Origin: Bryobacteraceae bacterium
GTDB taxonomy: Bacteria; Acidobacteriota; Terriglobia; Bryobacterales; Bryobacteraceae
DNA: 44,304 nt
Direction: 5' to 3'
Assembly: GCA_025928545.1 (NCBI GenBank)
Contig: JAICJH010000057.1
Span: 1-44,304, forward strand
The translations under genes and the position numbers were made by a program. The notes below the pieces were generated by a model that was not told where the DNA came from, did not search any database, and was given only the letters and a program-made list of their open reading frames with translations. Positions 33,441 through 41,398 of the stretch are shown in pieces (the stretch's first letter is position 1; each line of letters begins with the position of its first letter).

Positions 33441-34529
33441 ATGACTCTTGAGCTGCGGGGGGCAGCGCGTCTCGCGTTGCTGCTCATTCCCATCACCACT
33501 TCCGTTTTTGCCGCCGACTGGAATAAGCGCCTTGCCGCCGACTACCTCGACGCCCGCGCCAAAGCATGGTCCGAGTGGTCCACCGCCCAGGTTCCTGGAG
33601 GCACCTGCGTTTCCTGTCACACCAATCTCACTTATCTGATCGCCCGCCCCGCTCTCGCTGCCGCGCTGGGTGAGACTCATCGCGCGAAATCAGAAACAGA
33701 TCTGATCGATGGCCTCCGTACTCGCCTCCATGGGGAAAATCCGCACGGCATGTTCCCCGGCTACGTCAAGGAGCCTCACTCGACGGAAGCAATCGGCGTG
33801 AATGCCATCATTACAGCCCTCTGCCTCGTTCGCGAAGATGCGGGCAAGCCCGAACTCAGCGCCGATTCAAAGCTGGCGCTCGATCGCATGTGGCAACTAC
33901 AGTTGACCGAAGGCGAAGCGCGCGGCGGCTGGCCCTGGTTTGCGCTCGAACTCGACCCCTGGGAGATGCCGGATTCGGCGTTCTACGGCGCTTCGCTTGC
34001 CGCGCTTGCTGTAGGCAGTGCCCCGCCCGCGTATCGCAAGCAACCCGACGTTCGTCGGCACATCACTGCGCTCACAACTTACCTGGAGCGCACAGCGGCA
34101 TCGCAGCCGCTGCACAACCGTCTTGCTCTGCTCTGGGCGTCATCGAAGTTGCCGGAAGCCATGCCGCCCGCCTTGAAACAAGCCCTCCTCAACGAGGTGC
34201 GGCAAAAACAACAACAGGATGGAAGCTGGACCATCGAATCTCTTGGAGCTTTCTCTCCGCATGCCGCGGCGGCGCCCTCTACAGGCAATCGCGCGTACGC
34301 AACATCGTGGGTCGCGTGGACTTTGGAACAAGGCGGAGTCTCAGCTAAAGACCCCCAACTCTCACGCGCGCTGACCTGGCTCACCGCAAATCAGAACGCA
34401 ACGACCGGCCATTGGGATGGCCAATCCATGAACAAGGTCTACCCGCCCGATTCGATGCAGACGCATTTCGTCAGTGACGCCGCCACCGCATACGCGGCCC
34501 TGGCGCTCCTGCCTGTCGCCGGGAAATAA
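33441..34529 (+). CDS. Exported c-haem protein with alpha/alpha-toroid-like body
   Basis: The 362-residue protein has a signal peptide (RLALLLIPITTSVFA, about residues 1-24). A single c-type haem site CVSCH lies at 56-60 in GGTCVSCHTNLTYLIARPAL. The rest is helical with repeated features of the prenyltransferase/squalene-cyclase toroid: GEARGGWPWFALELDPWEMP, QKQQQDGSWTIESL, TSWVAWTLEQGGV and LTWLTANQNATTGHWDG. The QDGSW and GHWDG pieces are QW-type repeats. The CxxCH implies periplasmic cytochrome assembly. No terpene-cyclase DxDD motif is seen, so it is more likely a structural or electron-transfer protein than a cyclase. It follows the NTF2-like gene by 27 bases and is convergent with pgm. 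Confidence 0.7.
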   Translation: MTLELRGAARLALLLIPITTSVFAADWNKRLAADYLDARAKAWSEWSTAQVPGGTCVSCHTNLTYLIARPALAAALGETHRAKSETDLIDGLRTRLHGENPHGMFPGYVKEPHSTEAIGVNAIITALCLVREDAGKPELSADSKLALDRMWQLQLTEGEARGGWPWFALELDPWEMPDSAFYGASLAALAVGSAPPAYRKQPDVRRHITALTTYLERTAASQPLHNRLALLWASSKLPEAMPPALKQALLNEVRQKQQQDGSWTIESLGAFSPHAAAAPSTGNRAYATSWVAWTLEQGGVSAKDPQLSRALTWLTANQNATTGHWDGQSMNKVYPPDSMQTHFVSDAATAYAALALLPVAGK

Positions 34530-34549
34530 CCGAACCGAATTCCTCGCCG

Positions 34550-36184
34550 TTACCCCAAAGCGGCCAGCACGATTTTCTGCGCTTCGGCAATAATCTCTGC
34601 CAGATGCTCCGCGCTTACAAAACTCTCGGCATAGAGCTTGTAGATATCCTCGGTCCCTGAAGGCCGCGCCGCGAACCAACCCTTCTCGGAAACTACTTTC
34701 AATCCGCCAATCGCCGCGCCGTTGGCTGTAGTGAGCTTCCCGGTGATCGGAGAGCCTGCAAGCGCGGTTGCGCGCACATCGCCGGGCGAAAGGCTCTTTA
34801 ATCTGGCGCGCTGCGCCCCGTTGGCCGGCGTGTCGAGGCGGCTATACCAGAACGACCCATACTTCGCAGTCAACTCAGCATAAAGCTGCCCTGGATCTTT
34901 CCCGGTAACAGCCGTGATCTCGGCCGCGAGCAAACCCAGAATCAACCCATCTTTATCGGTTGACCACACGAAACCGTCGCGCCGCAGGAAGCTGGCTCCC
35001 GCGCTCTCTTCGCCCCCAAAACAGCAGGATCCGTCGAAAAGTCCATCGGCGAAAAACTTAAATCCGACCGGAACTTCCATCAGCTTCCGACCCAGGCCCG
35101 CTACAACCCAATCGATCATGCTGCTGCTGACCAGCGTCTTGCCCACAACGACATCCGGCGCCCATTGCGGACGATGTGTCACCAGATACTCAATCGCCAC
35201 CGCCAGATAATGATTCGGATTCATCAATCCCGCACCCGGAGTCACAATCCCATGCCGGTCGGAATCCGGATCGCAGCCCCACGCAATCCGGAAGTCGTTC
35301 TTCAGTTTCACCAGACCAGCCATCGCATATGGGCTCGAACAATCCATCCGAATTTTGCCATCGTGATCGACGGTCATGAATCCAAACTGCGGATCCACCT
35401 TCTTGTTGACCACCTGAAGATCCAGCCCATACTTTTCGGCAATGGGCTCCCAGTACGGCAATGACGCGCCACCCAGCGGATCGACCCCGATCTTAATCCC
35501 GGCTTTCCGAATCGCTTCCATGTCGATGACGTTCGCCAGATCGTCCACATAATCGGTAACGAAGTCCTCTTGCCGTGTGGTGGGCGCATTCAGGGCGGCG
35601 TCATACGGGACTCGCTTCACCTCGCGATTGCCGCCGAGCAACAGTTCATTCGCGCGCTTCTGAATTACCCCGGTGACTTCCGGTCCGGCCGGTCCGCCAT
35701 TCGTCGGATTGTACTTGAACCCGCCATCGTCCGGTGGATTGTGCGATGGAGTGATCACAATCCCGTCCGACAATCCGGACGTTCTGCCGCGATTGAAGAC
35801 GAGAATCGCGCGCGAAACAGCCGGCGTGGGCGTGAAACCATGATCCTTCTGGATCACAACATCCACGTCGTTCGCGGCCAGTACTTCGAGCGCAGTTTGC
35901 TGGGCAACAATCGAGAGCGCGTGCGTGTCCTTACCCAGGAACACCGGCCCGTCAATCCCGTGAGCTTTCCGGTACTCGCAGATCGCCTGCGTGATTGCCA
36001 GAATATGCTGCTCCGTGAAAGTGCAATTCGACGGCTTCCCACGATGTCCACTGGTGCCGAAACTTACCAGTTGGGCTGGGTTCTTCGCGTCGGGTTTATT
36101 CGCAAAGTAGTCGCTCTCGAGCTTCGCGACATCGATCAGCAAACTGTGGAGGGCGGGCTGGCCCGCGAGCTCATGCAGGGGCAT
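34550..36184 (-). CDS. pgm: Phosphoglucomutase (alpha-D-glucose-specific)
   Basis: The enzyme interconverts glucose 1-phosphate and glucose 6-phosphate, linking glycogen and cell-wall sugar synthesis to glycolysis. ATG 36184 is chosen because MPLHELAGQPALHSLLIDVA aligns with the start of E. coli Pgm. A GTG at 36208 would extend it and overlap the upstream gene. The product is 544 residues. It shows FGTSGHRG, the phosphoserine loop GIVITPSHNPPDDGG (Ser147), the metal loop DPDSDRHGIVTP, the sugar-binding GGEESAGASFLRRDG, and the phosphate-binding RPSGTEDIYKLYAESF. All active-site motifs are intact. It lies 10 bases behind the DCC-lipase maturation factor gene and probably shares its transcript. 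Confidence 0.97.
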   Translation of the reverse strand: MPLHELAGQPALHSLLIDVAKLESDYFANKPDAKNPAQLVSFGTSGHRGKPSNCTFTEQHILAITQAICEYRKAHGIDGPVFLGKDTHALSIVAQQTALEVLAANDVDVVIQKDHGFTPTPAVSRAILVFNRGRTSGLSDGIVITPSHNPPDDGGFKYNPTNGGPAGPEVTGVIQKRANELLLGGNREVKRVPYDAALNAPTTRQEDFVTDYVDDLANVIDMEAIRKAGIKIGVDPLGGASLPYWEPIAEKYGLDLQVVNKKVDPQFGFMTVDHDGKIRMDCSSPYAMAGLVKLKNDFRIAWGCDPDSDRHGIVTPGAGLMNPNHYLAVAIEYLVTHRPQWAPDVVVGKTLVSSSMIDWVVAGLGRKLMEVPVGFKFFADGLFDGSCCFGGEESAGASFLRRDGFVWSTDKDGLILGLLAAEITAVTGKDPGQLYAELTAKYGSFWYSRLDTPANGAQRARLKSLSPGDVRATALAGSPITGKLTTANGAAIGGLKVVSEKGWFAARPSGTEDIYKLYAESFVSAEHLAEIIAEAQKIVLAALG

Positions 36185-36194
36185 AGACTTGGCT

Positions 36195-37982
36195 TTATTG
36201 TCCTTCACGAAGGCTCACGACGGGGAAATACAAACCCTTGATCTCGCGCTTCCAGTAGTTGCCTGTTTTCCGCCGTTCGTCCCATGAAGTGAAGTGATAC
36301 TGGTAGATCGTCGCCCGCACGTACTTCGGTGTCGTACCTGAAAAAGGCGTTTGCTGAAGGAGCGCGGCAATTGGTTTCGATCCCCGCAAAAGCCCCACCA
36401 TCATCCGGATGAACCATGGATTATCGCGCGCGTTGCTCAGCGCGGCAAACCACATTTGCCAGTCGAGCCGCGGCTGAAGCGGTTCCACCCACGGAAGCCG
36501 CCGATTCAGCGGGCCAGGCTTGTAGTGGAACAAGTAAGGCTCCCAGGTTTGTCCGTCCTGCGACCCTTCCACCTGAATTTCCATCCGTTGCGTCGTCATC
36601 ACCGCGAAAAGCCCGTAGTGGTTTACGAACCCGAACTGCGAAATCGTTTGCGCAGCCGTTGCCATGGAAGTCGGCAGGTGTCCCGCGGTAGCTCCCAACT
36701 CCACTGCCGAGAGAAATCCCACCACAGACCAGACAGCGGCAGTGACAAACCGGTTCGGGCCGCTGCTGACGTTCACCTTCTGGGCGATCTTAAGGCGAGC
36801 GAAGAACGAATCGTCGAAAAGAAACAGGCACAGCGAGATCGTGAGCAGATTGAAGAACGTGTAGTTGCCGGTCAGGAAAATCAGAATCTGAAATCCGATC
36901 GTGGCAATCCCGGCGAAGTGCCGTATCCGGCGCGGAGCCAGCATCAGAAACGGAACAATCAGCTCCACTGCGAACACGAGACATACCGATATCGTCTGGA
37001 ACCACGCGGGCGCCAGATGCGCATACCAGGCCAGCGGCGTTGGAAGCGGCTGAGTCTCATAGTGAAAATTAAGCGCCGTCAGGCTACGCCAGGATGTGTC
37101 ACCGCTGAGCAGTTTCACCGCGCCCGATTCCAGCATCAGCCGGAAAATCAGCCACCGGAAAAGCCATACGCGTGTCCGGGCGGGATGCAGGAAGATCGCC
37201 AGGAACCCGGCTTCCACCAGCAGCCAATCCCATTGAAACGACATAAAGACCTGCCCCGCATTCACGATCGACAGATAATACGCCCACAGAACAATGAAGA
37301 TGATCTTCTGCCAGCGGCTCTGGGCCTTTGTCAGCAGCGAGACCAGTGAAAGGGCAACGCCAGTCCAGGTAATCGACAGCACAGTCAAGTCGTTGCTGCC
37401 CCACCAGAACAATGTGGGCAACTTCCACATACCCGCATTGCCGAACTGCCGCTGCACCGAGGCAAGGAATTCGTTGAGCGGTAGTATCCCGTCGGATCCA
37501 ACCAGGCCGCGCGCCTGCAGACCGAACGAGATGAACGCGATCGCGTAAATTATCGCCAGCGCCCGCGAAAAAAGCTCTGCCGCGGTGTGATACGTCGGCA
37601 CTTCGATCCGGTCGCCCCACAATGCGTGGCTAAAGCGCCATGCCGGGCTCCGATGGTTCGCGATGAACTTATACCCAAAGGACGCCAGCGCCGCGAAGCC
37701 CGGGACAAAGCGATACACCCAGAACAGCCACCGATAACCAGGCACTGTCGCGAGAAAACGGAAGACGCCCTCCGCGCCAGGGAACCGGCCTTCGGGCGTG
37801 ATGAACTGAACCGCTTTCCGGCAATCTTCGAGCGACAGGTCAGGAAAGCGTTCCGAAGCAGACTGAAAGGCAAGGTACTCGATTTTGTCCCCGGTCAGGC
37901 TGCGCCAGAAATCGACCCAGGCACGGCAAAACGAGCAGTCGCCATCGTAGATCAGAACGGAACGTTGTAGGTCGGCCGACAA
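36195..37982 (-). CDS. DCC thiol-oxidoreductase / lipase maturation factor fusion
   Basis: This 595-residue membrane protein has two parts. Residues ~8-125 form a DCC-family (DUF393) thioredoxin-like domain with YDGDCSFCRAWVDFW (C16, C19) and KIEYLAFQSA. The rest resembles the lipase maturation factor/HTTM group: many membrane segments (LAIIYAIAFISFGLQARGLV, QWDWLLVEAGFLAIFLHPA, WLIFRLMLESGAVKLLSGD, LNFHYETQPLPTPLAWYAH). It ends in a soluble C-terminal region with EGSQDGQTWEPYLFHYKPG and a YQYHFTSW segment. LMF1 in animals helps lipases fold in the ER; bacterial relatives have no settled role. A redox CxxC domain fused to a folding-factor-like membrane protein suggests thiol chemistry on exported proteins, as inference. 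Confidence 0.8.
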   Translation of the reverse strand: MSADLQRSVLIYDGDCSFCRAWVDFWRSLTGDKIEYLAFQSASERFPDLSLEDCRKAVQFITPEGRFPGAEGVFRFLATVPGYRWLFWVYRFVPGFAALASFGYKFIANHRSPAWRFSHALWGDRIEVPTYHTAAELFSRALAIIYAIAFISFGLQARGLVGSDGILPLNEFLASVQRQFGNAGMWKLPTLFWWGSNDLTVLSITWTGVALSLVSLLTKAQSRWQKIIFIVLWAYYLSIVNAGQVFMSFQWDWLLVEAGFLAIFLHPARTRVWLFRWLIFRLMLESGAVKLLSGDTSWRSLTALNFHYETQPLPTPLAWYAHLAPAWFQTISVCLVFAVELIVPFLMLAPRRIRHFAGIATIGFQILIFLTGNYTFFNLLTISLCLFLFDDSFFARLKIAQKVNVSSGPNRFVTAAVWSVVGFLSAVELGATAGHLPTSMATAAQTISQFGFVNHYGLFAVMTTQRMEIQVEGSQDGQTWEPYLFHYKPGPLNRRLPWVEPLQPRLDWQMWFAALSNARDNPWFIRMMVGLLRGSKPIAALLQQTPFSGTTPKYVRATIYQYHFTSWDERRKTGNYWKREIKGLYFPVVSLREGQ

Positions 37983-38007
37983 ATCCCAGAACTACCACAT
38001 TCGAACG

Positions 38008-38041
38008 GCGGATAGCCCGTCTTTATTCTCCGGGCTACCGC
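38008..38041. other. Hairpin in the divergent DCC-LMF / propeller-array spacer
   Basis: GCGGATAGCCCG (38008-38019) pairs with CGGGCTACCGC (38031-38041) with one bulged A. No T-run follows on either strand, and it lies 26 bases upstream of one gene and 118 bases from the other, so it is not a terminator. It may be an operator or a small repeat relic. The rest of the 177-base spacer shows no clear promoter. Confidence 0.35.
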
Positions 38042-38159
38042 TCTCGGTCAGCAAGTTCAATTGGTCCGGCCACTTACAGCGATAATTAGTTTCTCATAAA
38101 CGTCATTTTTCGGTCGGAGTTGTGATTTAATTGTTCCTTGGTTTAAAGGAGATTTGTGT

Positions 38160-39821
38160 ATGGCAAGACTTAGTCGTCAGATCGCTCTTGGTGCGGGTTG
38201 CGCTCTTGTGTTTGCCGGCCTCGCGTCGGCGCAGGGCCGTGGCGGAGCGTCATGGAATACCGCCGGAAACGATGCCCAGCGCTCGTCGTGGGTCACAACG
38301 GATCCCAATATTTCCGTGGCGAACATGCAGAAGCCCGGTTTCAAGTTCCTGTGGAAGGTCAAAGCGAGTAACGATGCCAGACAGGGCAACTCGCTCTCAC
38401 AGGCGACGACTGTCGCTAGTTACATCGGCTATCGCGGCTTCCGCTCCTATGCTTTCTTCGGAGGCACCTCCGATAACGCCATTGCGCTCGACAGCGATCT
38501 TGGCCGGATTGAGTGGGCACGACATTTCGACACGCCAAACGCACCGGCTGGAACCGCGGCTTGCCCTGGCGGTATGACCGCGGGAGTATCCCGGCCAACC
38601 ACTCTGGCGATGGCCGGTGCGGCGCCAGCGGCGGCCGGCCGTGCAGGCGGTGCTGGTCGCGGTGGTGCTGCGAGCGCAGTTGGCAAGCCCGGTGAGGGCG
38701 CAGTACAAATCGGGGCAGGAGGCGGACGCGCCGCCGGTGGTGGCCGGGGCGGGTCCGGTGGACGCGGCGGTGGTGGCGCGGCAGGTGGTTCCGGACGGGG
38801 TGGCGGCGGTGGCGGCAGGGGCGGTGGCGCAGTCGGCGCCAATGCTTTGTTCGCAGTCTCCAGTGACGGCATGCTGCACCTGGTCTATATTTCCAACGGC
38901 CAGGATTCGCAGGCGCCCATTCGTTTCCTTCCTCCAAACGCGAATGCCACCAGCCTGATTTACACGGAAAGCGACGTTTTTGCCGGCACGCGCAATAACT
39001 GTGGAAACGTACCGAACGGTGTTTGGGCAATGAGTCTGACTGGAACGGATCACACGGTCAAGACCTGGAAAACGAACGGCGGCAGCGTCGTCGGCACTGC
39101 ATTTGGGCCCGACGGCACGGTCTTCGCCACCACGGGCGATGGCGACTACTCTCCTTCCAGCTATTCGGATTCCGTGGTGACGCTGGACCCACAGACTTTG
39201 CAGCTGAAGGATTTCTTCACACCCGCAAAATCCGAGTTTACGACCGCTCCTGTAGTCTTCGCTATCGGCGGCAAGACCGTCGTGGCCGCCGCCAACAAAG
39301 ACGGACACATCTATCTACTCGATTCAGCTTCGCTGGGCGGTGCGGATCACAAGACTCCGCTGGCGCAATCCACAGCATTCGGGAACGTGATCACCGGCGA
39401 CCTTTCCACCTTCGAGGCGGGCGGCACGCGCTGGCTTCTCGCCCCCGTTGCCGGCGGACTGAACTCGGCAACCCGGTTTGCCGCGATGAATGGCGCGGTT
39501 ACAGCTGGCGCGATCGCCGCATTCAAGGTGGTGGATCAGGGCGGGAAGCCTTCCCTGCAGCCAGCCTGGATTTCCCGCGATCTGACCAACCCCCTCACTC
39601 CCGCGATCGTCAACGATGTGGTGTTCGCGGTCTCCGGCGGAGACGCCCAGCACCCCGCGGTGCTCTACGCGCTGGATGGGTCGTCAGGCAAAGATCTGTG
39701 GAACAGCGGCTCCACAATGACGTCCTATGCCCGGTCGCCGATTTCAGGCGGCGCGAGCCAGTTGTATCTGGGAACCAACGACAGCACGATCTATGCGTTC
39801 GGGTTCGAACTAGTTAAGTAA
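38160..39821 (+). CDS. Exported PQQ-like beta-propeller protein, type A, with Gly/Arg insertion
   Basis: The ATG at 38160 is supported by AAAGGAG eight bases upstream. The 553-residue product has a signal peptide (ALGAGCALVFAGLASAQ). It then has quinoprotein-like propeller repeats: FKFLWKVKAS, IALDSDLGRIEW, GTVFATTGDGDYSPSSYSDS, HIYLLDSASLGGADHKTPLA and VLYALDGSSGKDLWNSG. Residues ~160-223, after a CPGGMTAGVSRPT segment, are a Gly/Arg/Ala low-complexity insertion placed in a loop before GANALFAVSSDGMLH. The fold does not by itself prove PQQ binding; no dehydrogenase active-site motif is visible. It is the first gene of an A-B-A'-B' array. Its paralog at 41399 has a different, non-glycine-rich loop at the same place. 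Confidence 0.8.
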   Translation: MARLSRQIALGAGCALVFAGLASAQGRGGASWNTAGNDAQRSSWVTTDPNISVANMQKPGFKFLWKVKASNDARQGNSLSQATTVASYIGYRGFRSYAFFGGTSDNAIALDSDLGRIEWARHFDTPNAPAGTAACPGGMTAGVSRPTTLAMAGAAPAAAGRAGGAGRGGAASAVGKPGEGAVQIGAGGGRAAGGGRGGSGGRGGGGAAGGSGRGGGGGGRGGGAVGANALFAVSSDGMLHLVYISNGQDSQAPIRFLPPNANATSLIYTESDVFAGTRNNCGNVPNGVWAMSLTGTDHTVKTWKTNGGSVVGTAFGPDGTVFATTGDGDYSPSSYSDSVVTLDPQTLQLKDFFTPAKSEFTTAPVVFAIGGKTVVAAANKDGHIYLLDSASLGGADHKTPLAQSTAFGNVITGDLSTFEAGGTRWLLAPVAGGLNSATRFAAMNGAVTAGAIAAFKVVDQGGKPSLQPAWISRDLTNPLTPAIVNDVVFAVSGGDAQHPAVLYALDGSSGKDLWNSGSTMTSYARSPISGGASQLYLGTNDSTIYAFGFELVK

Positions 39822-39849
39822 GCAGCACAGTAAGCGAAAAGGTCTCAAC

Positions 39850-41150
39850 ATGCGAAAAATTGTATTTGTATCGGCGTTGACGCTCTGCAGCGTTCTGGGA
39901 TGGAGTGCGGACTGGCTGACCGATGGTTATGACAGCCAGCGGACGCACTGGCAGAAAGACGAAAAGCTGATCAGCCCGGCGACGGCGAAGAATCTCAAGC
40001 TGCTCTGGAAGCTTCAGCTGGACGCCAAACCGCGAGTGATGAGCAATCTCTTTACGGCACTCATCACGAATCGGGTGACGACAAAGTCCGGCCCGAAACA
40101 GATTGCGCTGGTCGCTGCGATTACCGATAAGCTGTTCGCCATCGACGTAGACGCCGGAACCGTGCTCTGGACCAAGCAATTCAGCAGCACCTCGGGCGAT
40201 TATTCGCCGATTGAGAACGGAAGCATCCTGTGCCCCGGCGGACAGACGGCGACCCCGTATATCAACCCTTCAACCCCTGGCAAGTACACCGTCTATGCAG
40301 TTTCCGGCGATGGCTTGTTGCACCAGCTCAATCTGGCCGATGGCGAAGACGTTAAGCCGCCGGCGAAGTTCGTGCCGCCGGGCGGCAAGGTCTGGGCGCT
40401 CAATGTTGTGAAGAACGTGATTTACACGCATAGTTCACAGGGCTGCGGCGGCAATCCGAACGTTGCTTATGCCTATGACCTCGCGACGGACAAGGTCGGC
40501 AGTTGGGGTCCGGCGGGCGGTGGAATGTGGGGCCGCACCGGTCCCGCAGTCAGCCCGACAACCGGCGCCATGTACACAGGCACCGGCGATGGCCAGTGGC
40601 ATCCGGAAAACGGTGTCTATGGCAACGGCATTGTGGGCCTGAAGCAGGATCCGGATACGAAGGAATTGAAGCTGTTCGATTATTTCGGACCCCGCAATGC
40701 GGCATGGCTGGTGAAGCGCGATCTGGATGCCCAGGTAACTCCGGTCATCTTCAATTACAAGGGCCGGGAACTGATGGTCAGCGGCAGCAAAGAGTGCCGG
40801 CTGTGGCTGATGGACACGAAGGCTATCGGCGGCGACGACCATCGCTCACCGGTCTATGAAACTCCGCTCTTCTGCAACGAAGACGTGAACTTCGCCTCGG
40901 CCGGCATCTGGGGTTCACTTGCGACCTGGCAGGATGCCAAAGGTACGCGATGGGTGTTGAGCCCGTTCTGGGGACCGAAACATTCGGCTCTGAAAGTGCC
41001 GATTGAGAATGGCCCGGTAACAAAGGGTGGGGTCATGGCGTTCAAGCTGGTGGATACAGCCGGGAAGCTGACGCTGGAGCCAGCCTGGATGTCGCGCGAT
41101 CTGGATCAGGGCGAGCCGCCGGTTGTTGCTAATGGCGTCGTCTTCACCTA
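39850..41150 (+). repeat. Direct repeat B (first copy) of the propeller array
   Basis: This stretch aligns without net length change to 43004-44304 (offset 3154). The first ~150 bases differ often at third positions, the middle is mosaic, and the last ~118 bases (41033-41150) are identical to 44187-44304. Confidence 0.9.
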
Positions 41151-41397
41151 TGCCAGCGGCGAGGCCACTGCGCAGGCTTATCCGGACGTAGGTTTGCAGG
41201 ATACTTCACAGCGCCGCATCCCGGCCTCCACCAAAGCTACGCTCTACGCGCTCGATGCGCTGACAGGCAAAGAGCTGTGGTCGAGCGGCAACGATATCAA
41301 GTCATGGCTGCACTTCGGCGAGCTTTCGGTTGCCAACGGCCGCGTCTACATCGGAACCTGGGACGGCATTCTGTACTGCTACGGGATCAAGAAATAA
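39850..41397 (+). CDS. Exported PQQ-like beta-propeller protein, type B
   Basis: This 515-residue protein has a signal peptide (KIVFVSALTLCSVLGWSA) and starts the mature part with DWLTDGYDSQRTHWQKDEKL, a pattern seen at the front of quinoprotein propellers (the G-D-x-x-R-T region). Repeats include LLWKLQLDAKPRVMSNL, LFAIDVDAGTVLWTKQF, YTVYAVSGDGLLHQLNLADG, GAMYTGTGDGQWHPENGVYG, and a closing TLYALDALTGKELWSSGND. Cysteines in GSILCPGG, SQGCGGNP, SKECRLW and LFCNEDVNF may pair. It is distinct from the type A neighbours but shares the fold, and it lies 28 bases after the first type A gene. The reaction is unknown. A near-identical copy follows at 43004. Confidence 0.8.
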   Translation: MRKIVFVSALTLCSVLGWSADWLTDGYDSQRTHWQKDEKLISPATAKNLKLLWKLQLDAKPRVMSNLFTALITNRVTTKSGPKQIALVAAITDKLFAIDVDAGTVLWTKQFSSTSGDYSPIENGSILCPGGQTATPYINPSTPGKYTVYAVSGDGLLHQLNLADGEDVKPPAKFVPPGGKVWALNVVKNVIYTHSSQGCGGNPNVAYAYDLATDKVGSWGPAGGGMWGRTGPAVSPTTGAMYTGTGDGQWHPENGVYGNGIVGLKQDPDTKELKLFDYFGPRNAAWLVKRDLDAQVTPVIFNYKGRELMVSGSKECRLWLMDTKAIGGDDHRSPVYETPLFCNEDVNFASAGIWGSLATWQDAKGTRWVLSPFWGPKHSALKVPIENGPVTKGGVMAFKLVDTAGKLTLEPAWMSRDLDQGEPPVVANGVVFTYASGEATAQAYPDVGLQDTSQRRIPASTKATLYALDALTGKELWSSGNDIKSWLHFGELSVANGRVYIGTWDGILYCYGIKK

Positions 41398-41398
41398 C

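Noticed and set aside
36351..37349. 332-codon plus-strand open frame opposite the DCC-LMF gene
   Set aside because: Translation is rich in Arg, His, Gln and Pro with no hydrophobic core, typical of the reverse strand of a membrane protein gene.
38008..38041. Hairpin considered as a terminator
   Set aside because: No T-run on either side, and it lies between two divergent start codons where no transcript should end.
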